A stretch of DNA of 64,000 nucleotides from NCBI RefSeq assembly GCF_003627755.1, contig NZ_CP032695.1, positions 2,356,001 to 2,420,000 on the forward strand, read 5' to 3'. The notes under the pieces are model-generated. The model was given only the letters and a program-made list of their open reading frames with translations, did no database searches and had not been told where the DNA came from. Positions 43,322 through 51,364 of the stretch are shown one piece after another. Every line of letters begins with the position of its first letter. Position 1 is the stretch's first letter. This DNA is from Rhizobium jaguaris (lineage in GTDB: Bacteria > Pseudomonadota > Alphaproteobacteria > Rhizobiales > Rhizobiaceae). Position numbers and translations under genes: made by a program.

Positions 43322-44209
43322 CTACTCCAGTTCGCGTCGGAGCGTTTGGTCCTGCAGCTTCTTCAGGGTCTCGAACGGGCTGATCGTGTCGCGGATCGTC
43401 TTCGTGGCGACATGCATATAACGGGCGGTGGTCGTCAGCTTGGCGTGTCCCAGAAGGACCTGGATCACCCGCACATCCGTGTTCGCTTCCAGCAGGTGGG
43501 TGGCAAAACTGTGCCGCAGGGTGTGCAGCGTCGCTGGCTTGGCGATCCCGGCCAGTTTTTTGGCGGCGGTGAAGGCGCGGTTGAGCTGCCGCGGCGAGAT
43601 CGGGTTGATCTTCGGTTTGCCAGGAAAAAGCCAGCCCTGCGGCCGTGACTCGCGCCAATAGTCGCGCAAGAGTTCCAGCAGCAGGGGCGACAGCATCACC
43701 TTGCGGTCCTTCTGTCCCTTGCCCTGTTCGACATGGATCAGCATCCGATCGCTGTCGATGTCGCTGATCTTGAGGTTGCAGACTTCGGAGGCCCGCAGTC
43801 CGGCGCCATAGGAGATGCTGAGCGCCGCTCGATACTTCAGGCCCGGCCCCTGGGCCGCCACAAGCAGGTCGGAAACCTCCTCAACGCTCAAGACAACGGG
43901 CAACTTCTGCGGTTGCCGACGGAACTGCATATGCCGCTTCATCTCTTCGCGGTCGCAGGTGATGCCGAAAAAGAACCTCAGCGCGACGATGCGGGCGTTG
44001 AAGGTCGGCGGCGTGACGCCCGCATTGGTCATGTGCAATTGGTAGGCGCGCAGGTCGTCGGGTGTCGCGGTATCCGGAGATCGCTTCAGAAACCCGGCGA
44101 AATCCTTGATCGCCCGAATATGGGCTTGCCGGACTTTGTCGCCCATCCCGCGGATGCGCATGTCTTCGATCATCCGTTCGCGCAGCGGGGTCGTCTTCTC
44201 CTCCGTCAT
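43322..44209 (-). CDS. Tyrosine-type site-specific recombinase of the IS91-like element
   Basis: A 295-residue integrase: N-terminal SAM-like core-binding domain (about residues 10-90), then the catalytic domain with Arg in GAGLRASEVCNL, HTLRHSFATHL (His-x-x-Arg) and LGHAKLTTTARYMHV (His and the Tyr nucleophile). ATG 44209 has a perfect AGGAGG site. Accessory recombinases accompany some IS91-type elements; whether this one resolves, circularises or targets the element cannot be read from the sequence. Confidence 0.92.
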   Translation of the reverse strand: MTEEKTTPLRERMIEDMRIRGMGDKVRQAHIRAIKDFAGFLKRSPDTATPDDLRAYQLHMTNAGVTPPTFNARIVALRFFFGITCDREEMKRHMQFRRQPQKLPVVLSVEEVSDLLVAAQGPGLKYRAALSISYGAGLRASEVCNLKISDIDSDRMLIHVEQGKGQKDRKVMLSPLLLELLRDYWRESRPQGWLFPGKPKINPISPRQLNRAFTAAKKLAGIAKPATLHTLRHSFATHLLEANTDVRVIQVLLGHAKLTTTARYMHVATKTIRDTISPFETLKKLQDQTLRRELE

Positions 44210-44306
44210 GGGAACCTCCTGTCTGGTGATTGAGAAGACCCCAATCCTCAGCCAGGACGGCAAACCCACAAAATGCACGGCGTTCAGATCGTTGCTGCAC
44301 CGTCAC

Positions 44307-44667
44307 CACGGGCGCCAATGCCGCGCGAGCGGCTTCGTCCTTGGGCCCGAAATCCGCCGCCAAGACCGCCGAGGGAACTCTCCTGATCGACGCCACCTTG
44401 AAGGCGCCGATGCCGCCGCTCGCCCTGCCGGCCGAGCCCTACATGACCCGTGCCCGTAAGATCTGGGAGGATCTGCAATTGCCGCGCCTTTCGCCGCAGC
44501 CGCCATGGCACGGCTATTCACTCGGCGACTGGAGCGATCTCTGGAGCGGTTTTGCCGATGCCGCCGTCACGGGTGATTGGCGCGCCACGGGCGAAAACAC
44601 CTATGCCCGCCGCCAGGGCGGCATGAAGCCGGAAACGCCGGTGCGCGACATCGAAAAGAAGCGCTGA
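44307..44667 (+). pseudogene. ubiD: C-terminal fragment of ubiD downstream of the insertion
   Basis: In the frame that continues the interrupted gene, this codes for the 119 missing residues, with GANAARAASSLGPK, LLIDATLKAPMPPLALP and PWHGYSLGDWSDLW, typical of the UbiD C-terminus, and ends at a normal stop. It has no start codon or ribosome site of its own, so it is not expected to be translated. The undamaged reading frame suggests the insertion is recent. Confidence 0.85.
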
Positions 44668-44882
44668 TTCCCATTGGCGGACACAGGAAGAGGCGCGTGT
44701 CCGCCAATGATCCGCTCGCAACGAGCGCGCTGGAGGAACAACGGAGGGGCGCAACACCTGCCCGTTCGATACAATCGCTTGACGGTGAATCGCTATTTCG
44801 CGCAATACAGTAGGATTGTCAGCTCGTCCTTCGCGAATGGGTTTGGCGCAAGATTGCGGACATGGTGTCAGCGGGGAATAGA

Positions 44883-45563
44883 ATGAACACAACAGAACGC
44901 GAGCCTTTTGAGCCATTGAAACAAGAATCCGCTCCGCTGCGGAACAAAATCATCCAATCGCTGCGGCGGGCGATCGAGACCGGCTTTCTCGAGCCAGGGA
45001 CGCGGCTGGTCGAAAAGGATCTGTGCCAGCAATTGAACGTTTCCCGCACGTCGCTGCGCGAGGCACTGCGCCAGTTGCAGGCCGAAGGCATCCTGACCGA
45101 CCTCAACGGTCGCGGGCTCGCCGTCGTCACAGTGACGCCTGCGGATGCGGAAAACATCTACCGCATCCGCGGTGTGCTGGAACCGCTGATCATCGAGCAG
45201 TTCATCGAGAACGCACCCGATGCGGAAGTGACCGCGCTGAAGGCACAGAGCGAAAAACTCACGGCGGCCTACCGGACTGGCAGCGCCGAGGAAATCGTCG
45301 CCACCAAGCGGGATTTCTACGACCTCATATGCACCGGCGCCCGCAATCCGATCGCCTTCGATCTCTTGAAGAAGCTGACGCTTCTCACCTCGCCGCTCCG
45401 CCGGCGCTCGGTCGTGCGGCCGGAACGGCGAAAGCAAAGCATCACGGAGATCCAGCGCATCGTCAGCGCCATCAGCGCACGCGACAAAAGTGCGGCGCAT
45501 GCGGCCGCGGAAACCCATGTCGCCAATTCCGCTCGCTCCGCACTGCACGCAAGCGACAGCTAG
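44883..45563 (+). CDS. GntR family regulator (FCD domain)
   Basis: A 226-residue regulator. Its winged helix has LRNKIIQSLRRAIETGFLEPG and VSRTSLREALRQLQAEGIL, followed by the FCD domain (about residues 90-215). ATG 44883 with a GGGGA site was preferred over the ATG seven codons upstream. It lies between the ubiD remnant and ubiX on the same strand and could be the regulator of the whole cluster. The TGTATG-N5-CATACA elements at 49.56 and 53.96 kb are candidate targets. Confidence 0.88.
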   Translation: MNTTEREPFEPLKQESAPLRNKIIQSLRRAIETGFLEPGTRLVEKDLCQQLNVSRTSLREALRQLQAEGILTDLNGRGLAVVTVTPADAENIYRIRGVLEPLIIEQFIENAPDAEVTALKAQSEKLTAAYRTGSAEEIVATKRDFYDLICTGARNPIAFDLLKKLTLLTSPLRRRSVVRPERRKQSITEIQRIVSAISARDKSAAHAAAETHVANSARSALHASDS

Positions 45564-45595
45564 ATTTTAATGCAGGTACAGAAGGTTGGAAGCGC

Positions 45596-46168
45596 ATGCG
45601 ACGCATCATCATAGCCATCACCGGAGCTTCCGGCGTCATCTACGGCGTGCGTGCGCTTCAACTGCTGCAGGACATCTCCGACGTCGAAACACACGCGATC
45701 ATCTCGCCTTCCGCGCTGAAAACGGCAGCGGAAGAAGTGGACATGAGCGCGGACGAGATTCGTGGTCTTGCCGACAAGCTCCATAATTATCGGGACATCG
45801 GCGCCGCCGTTTCTTCCGGCTCTTTCCGCACAGCCGGCATGCTCGTCGCTCCCTGTTCGATCAAGACGCTGAGCGGCATTGCCAATTCCTACAATGACGA
45901 ACTGATCGTCCGCGCGGCGGATGTCTGCCTCAAGGAGCGCCGGCGCGTGGTGCTGCTGCTGCGTGAAACACCGTTGCATGCCGGTCACATTGCCCTGATG
46001 GATCAGGCGACGCGCAACGGCGCCATCATCATGCCGCCAGTGCCGGCCTTCTACAGCAGGCCGCAAACGATAGACGACATTGTCAACCAGACCGTCGGCC
46101 GCGCCCTTGATCTCTTCGACATCCATCTGCCGATCGTCAAGCGCTGGAAGGAAGATCAGGATATCTGA
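45596..46168 (+). CDS. ubiX: UbiX-like flavin prenyltransferase
   Basis: A 190-residue UbiX/Pad1-type flavoprotein, which makes prenylated FMN, the cofactor of UbiD decarboxylases. It has the FMN-binding start RRIIIAITGASGVIYGVRAL, the mid-region SSGSFRTAGMLVAPCSIKTL, and RRVVLLLRETPLHAGHIALM with PPVPAFYSRPQTIDDIV at the C-terminus. ATG 45596 gives the exact family length. Its presence supports a former or dedicated UbiD reaction in this cluster. Its stop overlaps the convergent TIGR02444 gene by 13 bases. Confidence 0.93.
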   Translation: MRRIIIAITGASGVIYGVRALQLLQDISDVETHAIISPSALKTAAEEVDMSADEIRGLADKLHNYRDIGAAVSSGSFRTAGMLVAPCSIKTLSGIANSYNDELIVRAADVCLKERRRVVLLLRETPLHAGHIALMDQATRNGAIIMPPVPAFYSRPQTIDDIVNQTVGRALDLFDIHLPIVKRWKEDQDI

Positions 46169-46674
46169 GGCGGCCGCCCCTGCAGCGGCAAAGCCTTGGC
46201 GATCGTCTCGATGAGCGAAGAAGCACGCTCGCTGATGTCTCCACCCCGATAATGGCGGACGGCGACGGCCATGTTTTCGAGCGGATTGGCTCCATCGGCC
46301 TTCACAAGCGCAAGTCCCTCCGCCTCCAGCACATAGAGCTCGATACGCTCCGCCGAAAGCTCGGCGCCTTTGATTGTGTTGCGCAAAGCTTCGGTCCGCT
46401 TGCAGGGCGCCGGCGCCGGTCCGGTTTTCAGCCGCTTGCGCAGCGTTCGCAACGGGACCACCACTTCCTCACGCCACGCGTCGACGCTTTTGGCGATACG
46501 CTCCAGATCGTCGGCAGGTAGCGGAACGGAGCGGGTCCCGAGCCAGGCCGCGAACAGCAGCACGGGGACATCGAGGTCGCTTTCGTCCTGAAGGGAAAGG
46601 CAGGCATCCGAAACGCCCGTCGCCTCATAGAGGGAAACGGAAAAATTCCATAGATCCGGTCCAGGCATCGGCAT
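46156..46674 (-). CDS. TIGR02444 family (DUF2390) protein of unknown function
   Basis: A 172-residue cytoplasmic protein with the family start LWNFSVSLYEATGVSDACLS and the conserved LQDESDLDVPVLLFAAWLG near residue 30-48. The function is unknown; members are spread in proteobacteria and often lie alone. Here it sits convergent to ubiX and looks like an unrelated housekeeping-type gene between two parts of the catabolic cluster. There is a terminator 70 bases upstream of its start on the same strand, so it has its own promoter. Confidence 0.8.
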   Translation of the reverse strand: MPMPGPDLWNFSVSLYEATGVSDACLSLQDESDLDVPVLLFAAWLGTRSVPLPADDLERIAKSVDAWREEVVVPLRTLRKRLKTGPAPAPCKRTEALRNTIKGAELSAERIELYVLEAEGLALVKADGANPLENMAVAVRHYRGGDISERASSLIETIAKALPLQGRPPQIS

Positions 46675-46743
46675 TCACCCCCACGCACGTCCCCCATGCC
46701 TTCGACCGGAAGAGCATGGTGGTGGCTAAATCTGTCCCACAGC

Positions 46744-46777
46744 AAAAAGCCGCCGAAAATCCCCCGCGGCGGCTTTT
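46744..46777. terminator. Rho-independent terminator
   Basis: A perfect eleven-base stem AAAAGCCGCCG / CGGCGGCTTTT with an eleven-base loop. On the minus strand it ends in a run of T and lies 37 bases after the permease stop of the SsuABC-type operon. The A/T arms also allow termination in the plus direction. Confidence 0.85.
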
Positions 46778-46813
46778 CTATTGTTCCGAAAAGGCAGGAA
46801 TAGGCGATCCGCA

Positions 46814-47641
46814 TCAGGCCGCGTCATGGCCGGCGATTTCGCTCTGCCACGGCGCAACGATCTTTTCGAGCCACCCGACCAGCGCCGTCAGCGCCACGGC
46901 GATAACCATGATCAGCACGATCGGCACGAACATCTCCGCAGTCTGAAAAGCATTCGCCGAGGTGATGATGATCCCGCCAAGCCCGGAAATCGCCGTCTGG
47001 AACTCGGCGATGACGATGCCGATGACGGCCTTGCCGATGCCGAGGCGCAGACCGGCCATGATGTAGGGGATTGTCGCGGGCAGAACGATGCCACGCATGA
47101 TCTGCGTCTGCGGCGCGCAAAAAGCCGTGCCGACCTCGATCAATGTCTTCGGAACGGCCTTCACACCGAACCAGGTATTGAGACAGATCGGAAAGAAGGA
47201 CAGCAGAAAAACGATGACGGCCTTGACCGCGAAGCCAAGACCGAACCACAGGATCATCAGCGGCACGAGAGCGATCAGCGGCGTCGCATAACCGGCTGTG
47301 ACATAGATGCCGAAAGCCGATTCCAGAAAGCGGTAACGCCCGAGCAGCAGCCCGACAGGAATGCCGATGATGGCAGCGGCGACATAGCCGGCCGCAAAAG
47401 GCTGGCTGCTTTCGATGAGGGCCTGAAGCAGCCTCCCATCCTGCATCATGTCAAGAAAAGCGACGAAAATGGCGCTCGGATAGGTGCCTAGCAACGGGTT
47501 GGCGCTGCGGCCGAAATATTCCCAAAGCGCAACCGCGATGATGACCGATATGGTCGTGATCATCCAGCTCGGCATTGACCAGCGTGCGTTGTCACCGGCA
47601 GACTTTTTCCAAACAGTTCTTCCTGCTTCCGTTGTCGTCAT
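46814..47641 (-). CDS. ABC transporter permease (SsuC/TauC type)
   Basis: A 275-residue permease with helices such as WMITTISVIIAVALWEYFG and the EAA loop FGVKAVPKTLIEVGTAFCA near residue 165. It belongs to the sulfonate/nitrate/taurine class of importers. It follows the ATPase gene by 12 bases and is the last gene of its operon, before the terminator at 46744-46777. In this context it may import the substrate of the ring-cleavage genes rather than a sulfonate. Confidence 0.9.
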   Translation of the reverse strand: MTTTEAGRTVWKKSAGDNARWSMPSWMITTISVIIAVALWEYFGRSANPLLGTYPSAIFVAFLDMMQDGRLLQALIESSQPFAAGYVAAAIIGIPVGLLLGRYRFLESAFGIYVTAGYATPLIALVPLMILWFGLGFAVKAVIVFLLSFFPICLNTWFGVKAVPKTLIEVGTAFCAPQTQIMRGIVLPATIPYIMAGLRLGIGKAVIGIVIAEFQTAISGLGGIIITSANAFQTAEMFVPIVLIMVIAVALTALVGWLEKIVAPWQSEIAGHDAA

Positions 47642-47653
47642 AGTTCCTACTCC

Positions 47654-48430
47654 TTAGGCGGCCTGCCGTTCACTGTCGTGCAAGGCTTCCCAAATCATCG
47701 TCCGCTTCCGCGAATATTCCTCGGACGTGCGAATGGCGCGCATGTCGGCCCGATCGCGGCCGAGTTCGACCGGGACGATCTGTCCGGCCGAGCCTTTGCG
47801 CATGACGACGACGCGGTCGGCCAGCATAACCGCCTCGTCGAGATCATGCGTAACGATGATGATGGTTTTGCCGGTCTTGGCATGAATGGACAGAAGCTCG
47901 CCATGCAGCGTCTCGCGCGTCTGCGAGTCCAGGGCGCCGAAGGGTTCGTCCATCAGCAGCACCTCGGGGTCAATCGCGAGCGCCCGCGCAATGCCGGCGC
48001 GCTGCTTCATGCCGCCGGACAGCTGATGCGGCCTCAGCGTGCGGGCATGATTGAGGCCGACGAGCTCAAGATAATGGCCGGCGGCGCGGGACAATTCCGG
48101 CTCCTTGACGCCCTTCATCTCCAAACCGTAGCCGATATTGCTCAGCGTGCTGCGCCAAGGCAGCAGTTCCGCATGCTGGAATACCATGCCGCGATCATAG
48201 CCGCAGCCCGAGATCGGCCGGCCGGCAACGCGCACCTGACCCGACGTCGCCGTTTCGAGACCCATAATGATCCGCAGCAAGGTGGTCTTTCCACAGCCGC
48301 TCGGGCCGATCAACGCGATGATCTCGCCCTTCTCGACGTCGAATGAGACACCGTCGAGGGCGCGTGCGAATTCAATGCCTGAGCGTGAGCGAAATGATTT
48401 GACGATGTTCTGCACCTCCAGATGAGCCAT
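47654..48430 (-). CDS. ABC transporter ATPase (SsuB/TauB type)
   Basis: A 258-residue ATPase with Walker A GPSGCGKTT (about residue 40), Q-loop MVFQHAELLPWRS, signature LSGGMKQRAGIARA, Walker B VLLMDEPFGALD and H-loop VTHDLDEAVMLADRV. All catalytic positions are intact. ATG 48430 (MAHLEVQNIV) was chosen; the open frame upstream is out of register with the binding-protein gene it overlaps. It powers the SsuC-type permease. Confidence 0.95.
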   Translation of the reverse strand: MAHLEVQNIVKSFRSRSGIEFARALDGVSFDVEKGEIIALIGPSGCGKTTLLRIIMGLETATSGQVRVAGRPISGCGYDRGMVFQHAELLPWRSTLSNIGYGLEMKGVKEPELSRAAGHYLELVGLNHARTLRPHQLSGGMKQRAGIARALAIDPEVLLMDEPFGALDSQTRETLHGELLSIHAKTGKTIIIVTHDLDEAVMLADRVVVMRKGSAGQIVPVELGRDRADMRAIRTSEEYSRKRTMIWEALHDSERQAA

Positions 48431-48456
48431 GCAGAGTCCTCCTTGGGTGGATCGGC

Positions 48457-49452
48457 TTATTTCTTGACGGTCGCCAAGGCTTCCGTACGAACGCTGTCGT
48501 CGACGAAGTTGTGGATATCGGCCTTCTGCCGCAGGGCGCCGAGGCGCACCATCTGATCGTCGGTCCATTGCAGATTGTCGAGCGGGATCGCCAGGTCCGT
48601 CGCAATCGCCTTGTATTTGATGGCCTCGTCATAGATGAATTCAGCCGTCTTGTCGCTATCGGGCAGATGGGCGACTTTTCGGGCGAGCGTGATCATCGCG
48701 TCCTTGTTGTTGACTGCGTAAGTCAATCCTTCCATCTCGGATGCGAGGAAGTTCACCATGTCCTGCCGGCGTGCCTTGATCTTGGCGCCCGTCGTCATGA
48801 TGCAGACCTTGACGAATTTCGGCGTCACTTGCGCACCGGCCAGCAGCGGCTTGATGTTGAGCATGTCCGCGCTGACGGCAAACTCGCTGGAGCTGGCAGC
48901 AGCCGCGACAACGCCCGAGCTTATCGCGCGCACACGGTCAGCGCTGCCGCCGGCATTGGCGTATCGCACATCGCTGCCGGAAATACCGACCGCCTCGAGT
49001 GCAAGCTGGCCGAACAGCGCTGGGAGCGAGCCAGGGGCGGAAACACCGACCGCCTTGCCCTTGAGGTCGGCGGGCGTTGCAATATTCTTGGCGGCGAAGA
49101 TCGTATAGGTCATGCCCGGCCAGTTGCAGCCGATGATCTTGATGTCCGCGTGCTGATGCATGGCGGCGAAAGCAACGACAGGGCTTGCTTCAAAACTATC
49201 CAGCTCACCGGCGATCAGAGCCTTCAGCGCCGTCGGGCCGCCAGTGAATTCCACCATGTTGATGTCGAGATTGCGCTTGGCGGCAAAGCCGCCTTCGGCG
49301 GCCTGGAACAGAAATCCGGAATCGCCCTTCGCCTCGACGATGCCGTGTTTCCACATATCTGCGGCTTGCGCGGCTGAAGCAAACCCAGTCGCTGCCATCA
49401 GAGCACCTGCAACGGCAAAACAGCCACCGCGGATAATCGTTTTCGCCAGCAT
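48457..49452 (-). CDS. ABC transporter substrate-binding protein (NMT1/TauA type)
   Basis: A 331-residue exported SBP with a Sec signal peptide (MLAKTIIRGGCFAVAGALMA, cleavage after AQA near residue 32). The mature chain has FLFQAAEGGFAAKRNLDINM, GNWPGM-like NWPGMTYTIFAAKNI, and DLKGKAVGVSAPGSLPALFG. ATG 49452 is eight bases from GAGAGGAG and is preferred to the ATG two codons earlier. It starts the SsuABC-type operon and is divergent from the isochorismatase gene; a palindromic element lies between them. Confidence 0.9.
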   Translation of the reverse strand: MLAKTIIRGGCFAVAGALMAATGFASAAQAADMWKHGIVEAKGDSGFLFQAAEGGFAAKRNLDINMVEFTGGPTALKALIAGELDSFEASPVVAFAAMHQHADIKIIGCNWPGMTYTIFAAKNIATPADLKGKAVGVSAPGSLPALFGQLALEAVGISGSDVRYANAGGSADRVRAISSGVVAAAASSSEFAVSADMLNIKPLLAGAQVTPKFVKVCIMTTGAKIKARRQDMVNFLASEMEGLTYAVNNKDAMITLARKVAHLPDSDKTAEFIYDEAIKYKAIATDLAIPLDNLQWTDDQMVRLGALRQKADIHNFVDDSVRTEALATVKK

Positions 49453-49557
49453 CAGCATTCTCCTCTCACAGGCTCCAAACGCGCCGAGCACCCGACCCAA
49501 CTACGAACTCTCAGCCCGTTCACCACCCGCTTCAATTCGATGTCATCTTGTCATAGT

Positions 49558-49572
49558 GTATGTTTGCCATAC
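49558..49572. promoter_or_regulatory. Candidate shared GntR-type operator (site 2)
   Basis: GTATG-TTTGC-CATAC is a perfect inverted repeat; with flanks it reads TGTATG-N5-CATACA. It lies in the 230-base region between the divergent ABC and isochorismatase genes. It is the best copy of an element also seen at 53958-53972 and, as a half-site, at 40306. Confidence 0.6.
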
Positions 49573-49682
49573 AAACAGAACCATGTCATAAGTCAAGTCC
49601 GCGGGCCGAATGTTTCCGGACAGGATCGCGCAATGTGCGGCTCACGAGGAGCTCCGGTCCGTCTTTTCAAGGGAGAGACAAC

Positions 49683-50429
49683 ATGGGCGAAAGAATATGG
49701 GACAAGTTTCTGACCGAGCGGGACAAGGCCGTGTTCGAGCTGGCGGGCTATGGCGTGCGACAAGGCTTTGGCAAAAGGCCGGCCCTTTTGATCATCGACG
49801 TCAACTATGCCTTTTGCGGCGACCGCCGCGAGCCTCTATTGGAATCCGTCAAGCGCTGGCGCCAGTCCGGCGGTGAAGCCGCCTGGGACGCGCTGCCGAT
49901 CATCCGCAAATTGCTCGACGTCGCCCATGACCGTGAATTGCCGGTCATCTACACCACCGGTGTCCGCCGGGCCGACAATTGGGATGCCGGCGGCTGGGCC
50001 TGGAAAAACGGCCGCAGCGGCGAGAAGCCGGCCGGTACCAACCAGGATGGCAACGAGATCATGCCGCAGATCGCCCCCAGCCCGCAGGATCTCGTCATCT
50101 ATAAACAGAAGCCGAGCGCCTTTCACGGCACCAATCTGGTCAGCTACCTGACGCTGCTCGGTTGCGACAGCCTGATCGTTGCCGGGACGGCGACCAGCGG
50201 CTGCGTCCGCGCCACCGTCGTCGACGCCTTCAGCTACAATTATCGGGTGACGATGGTCGAGAACGCCTGTTTCGAGCGCTCGGAAGCCAGCCACGCGATC
50301 GCGCTTTGCGATCTCAACGCCAAATATGCCGATGTGATCGACAGTGAAGAAGTCCTCGCCTACATGGAGGGCCTGCCGCGCGGCATGTTCAACCTGCCAA
50401 AGGGGCCGGCGCGGAAGGCGGCCGATTAG
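49683..50429 (+). CDS. Isochorismatase-family cysteine hydrolase
   Basis: A 248-residue hydrolase of the isochorismatase/N-carbamoylsarcosine amidase fold. The catalytic triad is visible: Asp in ALLIIDVNYAF (about residue 35), Lys in LVIYKQKPSAF (about 140) and Cys in GTATSGCVRATVV (about 177). Relatives cleave amides such as maleamate, N-carbamoylsarcosine or biuret. In this cluster it probably releases ammonia from a ring-opened N-containing intermediate. ATG 49683 follows a GGGAGAG site; the upstream open frame is not family-like. Confidence 0.9.
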   Translation: MGERIWDKFLTERDKAVFELAGYGVRQGFGKRPALLIIDVNYAFCGDRREPLLESVKRWRQSGGEAAWDALPIIRKLLDVAHDRELPVIYTTGVRRADNWDAGGWAWKNGRSGEKPAGTNQDGNEIMPQIAPSPQDLVIYKQKPSAFHGTNLVSYLTLLGCDSLIVAGTATSGCVRATVVDAFSYNYRVTMVENACFERSEASHAIALCDLNAKYADVIDSEEVLAYMEGLPRGMFNLPKGPARKAAD

Positions 50430-50509
50430 GATTTCCGTCGCGGGCGGATCCCGAAAAATCCGCTGCCACGGCACCAGCACCTCCCATGTTCATACAGGAA
50501 TAGACCGAC

Positions 50510-51325
50510 ATGACCTCCCAAGCGACACAATCCGACTTCGCCACAACCCGTGACGGCACCCGCATTTCCTATCGGCTCGTACCCGGCAATGGTCGAAACC
50601 GCTGCGTGCTGGTGCATTCGCTTGCGATGGACAAGAGCTTCTGGAACTCGACCGTGGCCGCCCTTGCCGGCGCATATGACGTCCTGATCCTGGATTGCCG
50701 TGGCCACGGCAAGTCCGACAAGCCCCAGGGTCCCTATAGCGTCGAACAATTTGCCGATGACATCGCCGACGTCATGGATCATGTCGGCTGGACCTCGGCC
50801 GTGGTCGCAGGCGCATCCATGGGCGGCTGCGTCACCCTGGCCTTTGCCGGGCGGCATCCGAAACGTGTCGATGGGCTCGGCCTGTTCGACACAACCGCCT
50901 GGTACGGCGAAAATGCGCCGGACGCCTGGGCCGAGCGCGGCAACAAGGCGCTGAACGAAGGCCTTTCCTCCCTCGTCGGCTTCCAGAAAACCCGCTGGTT
51001 CGGCGATGCCTTCCGCGACGCGAACCCAGAGATTCTCGACGCCGCCATCCAGGTTTTCCTGGCGAATGAACTGCCGGCCTATGCCGCCACATGCGCCATG
51101 CTCGGCGCAGCCGATCTGCGTGCTTTTCTGCCGAAATTCGATTTCCCCTGCGAGATCAGGGTCGGTTCCGAGGACTACGCCACACCGCCGGAGATGGCAA
51201 AATATCTCGCTGACCACATTCCCGGCGCGAAGATGGAAATCATGGAAGGCGTACGGCACTTCTCGCCTCTGGAGGTACCCGCCGTGATCGCCGACGCACT
51301 CAAGACGCTTGCAAAAGCTGCCTGA
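50510..51325 (+). CDS. Alpha/beta hydrolase
   Basis: A 271-residue alpha/beta-fold hydrolase related to enol-lactone hydrolases. It has the oxyanion region LVHSLAMDKSFW, LILDCRGHGKSDKP, the nucleophile elbow GASMGG (Ser about residue 105), an acid in VGSEDYATPPEMA and the catalytic His in EGVRHFSPLEVP. It likely hydrolyses a lactone, ester or C-C bond in the pathway that includes the isochorismatase-like enzyme 80 bases upstream. Confidence 0.9.
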   Translation: MTSQATQSDFATTRDGTRISYRLVPGNGRNRCVLVHSLAMDKSFWNSTVAALAGAYDVLILDCRGHGKSDKPQGPYSVEQFADDIADVMDHVGWTSAVVAGASMGGCVTLAFAGRHPKRVDGLGLFDTTAWYGENAPDAWAERGNKALNEGLSSLVGFQKTRWFGDAFRDANPEILDAAIQVFLANELPAYAATCAMLGAADLRAFLPKFDFPCEIRVGSEDYATPPEMAKYLADHIPGAKMEIMEGVRHFSPLEVPAVIADALKTLAKAA

Positions 51326-51364
51326 CAACAAAAGGCGCGATCGGGAGGAAACGATGCAGCAGAC

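Larger units (their letters stand above)
41804..44306. mobile_element. IS91-like element with HUH transposase and tyrosine recombinase
   Basis: About 2.5 kb inserted in ubiD. Both ends carry a nine-base inverted repeat: GTGACGGTG (41804-41812) and CACCGTCAC (44298-44306). Removing 41804-44306 joins codons in frame as R-A-A-V-T-G-A-N, matching what a continuous UbiD should read. A boundary three bases shorter on the right also keeps the frame. The left 300 bases (41808-42117) carry no gene, as in other IS91 termini. No target duplication is evident. IS91 members usually lack terminal inverted repeats, so the assignment rests on the transposase. Confidence 0.8.
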
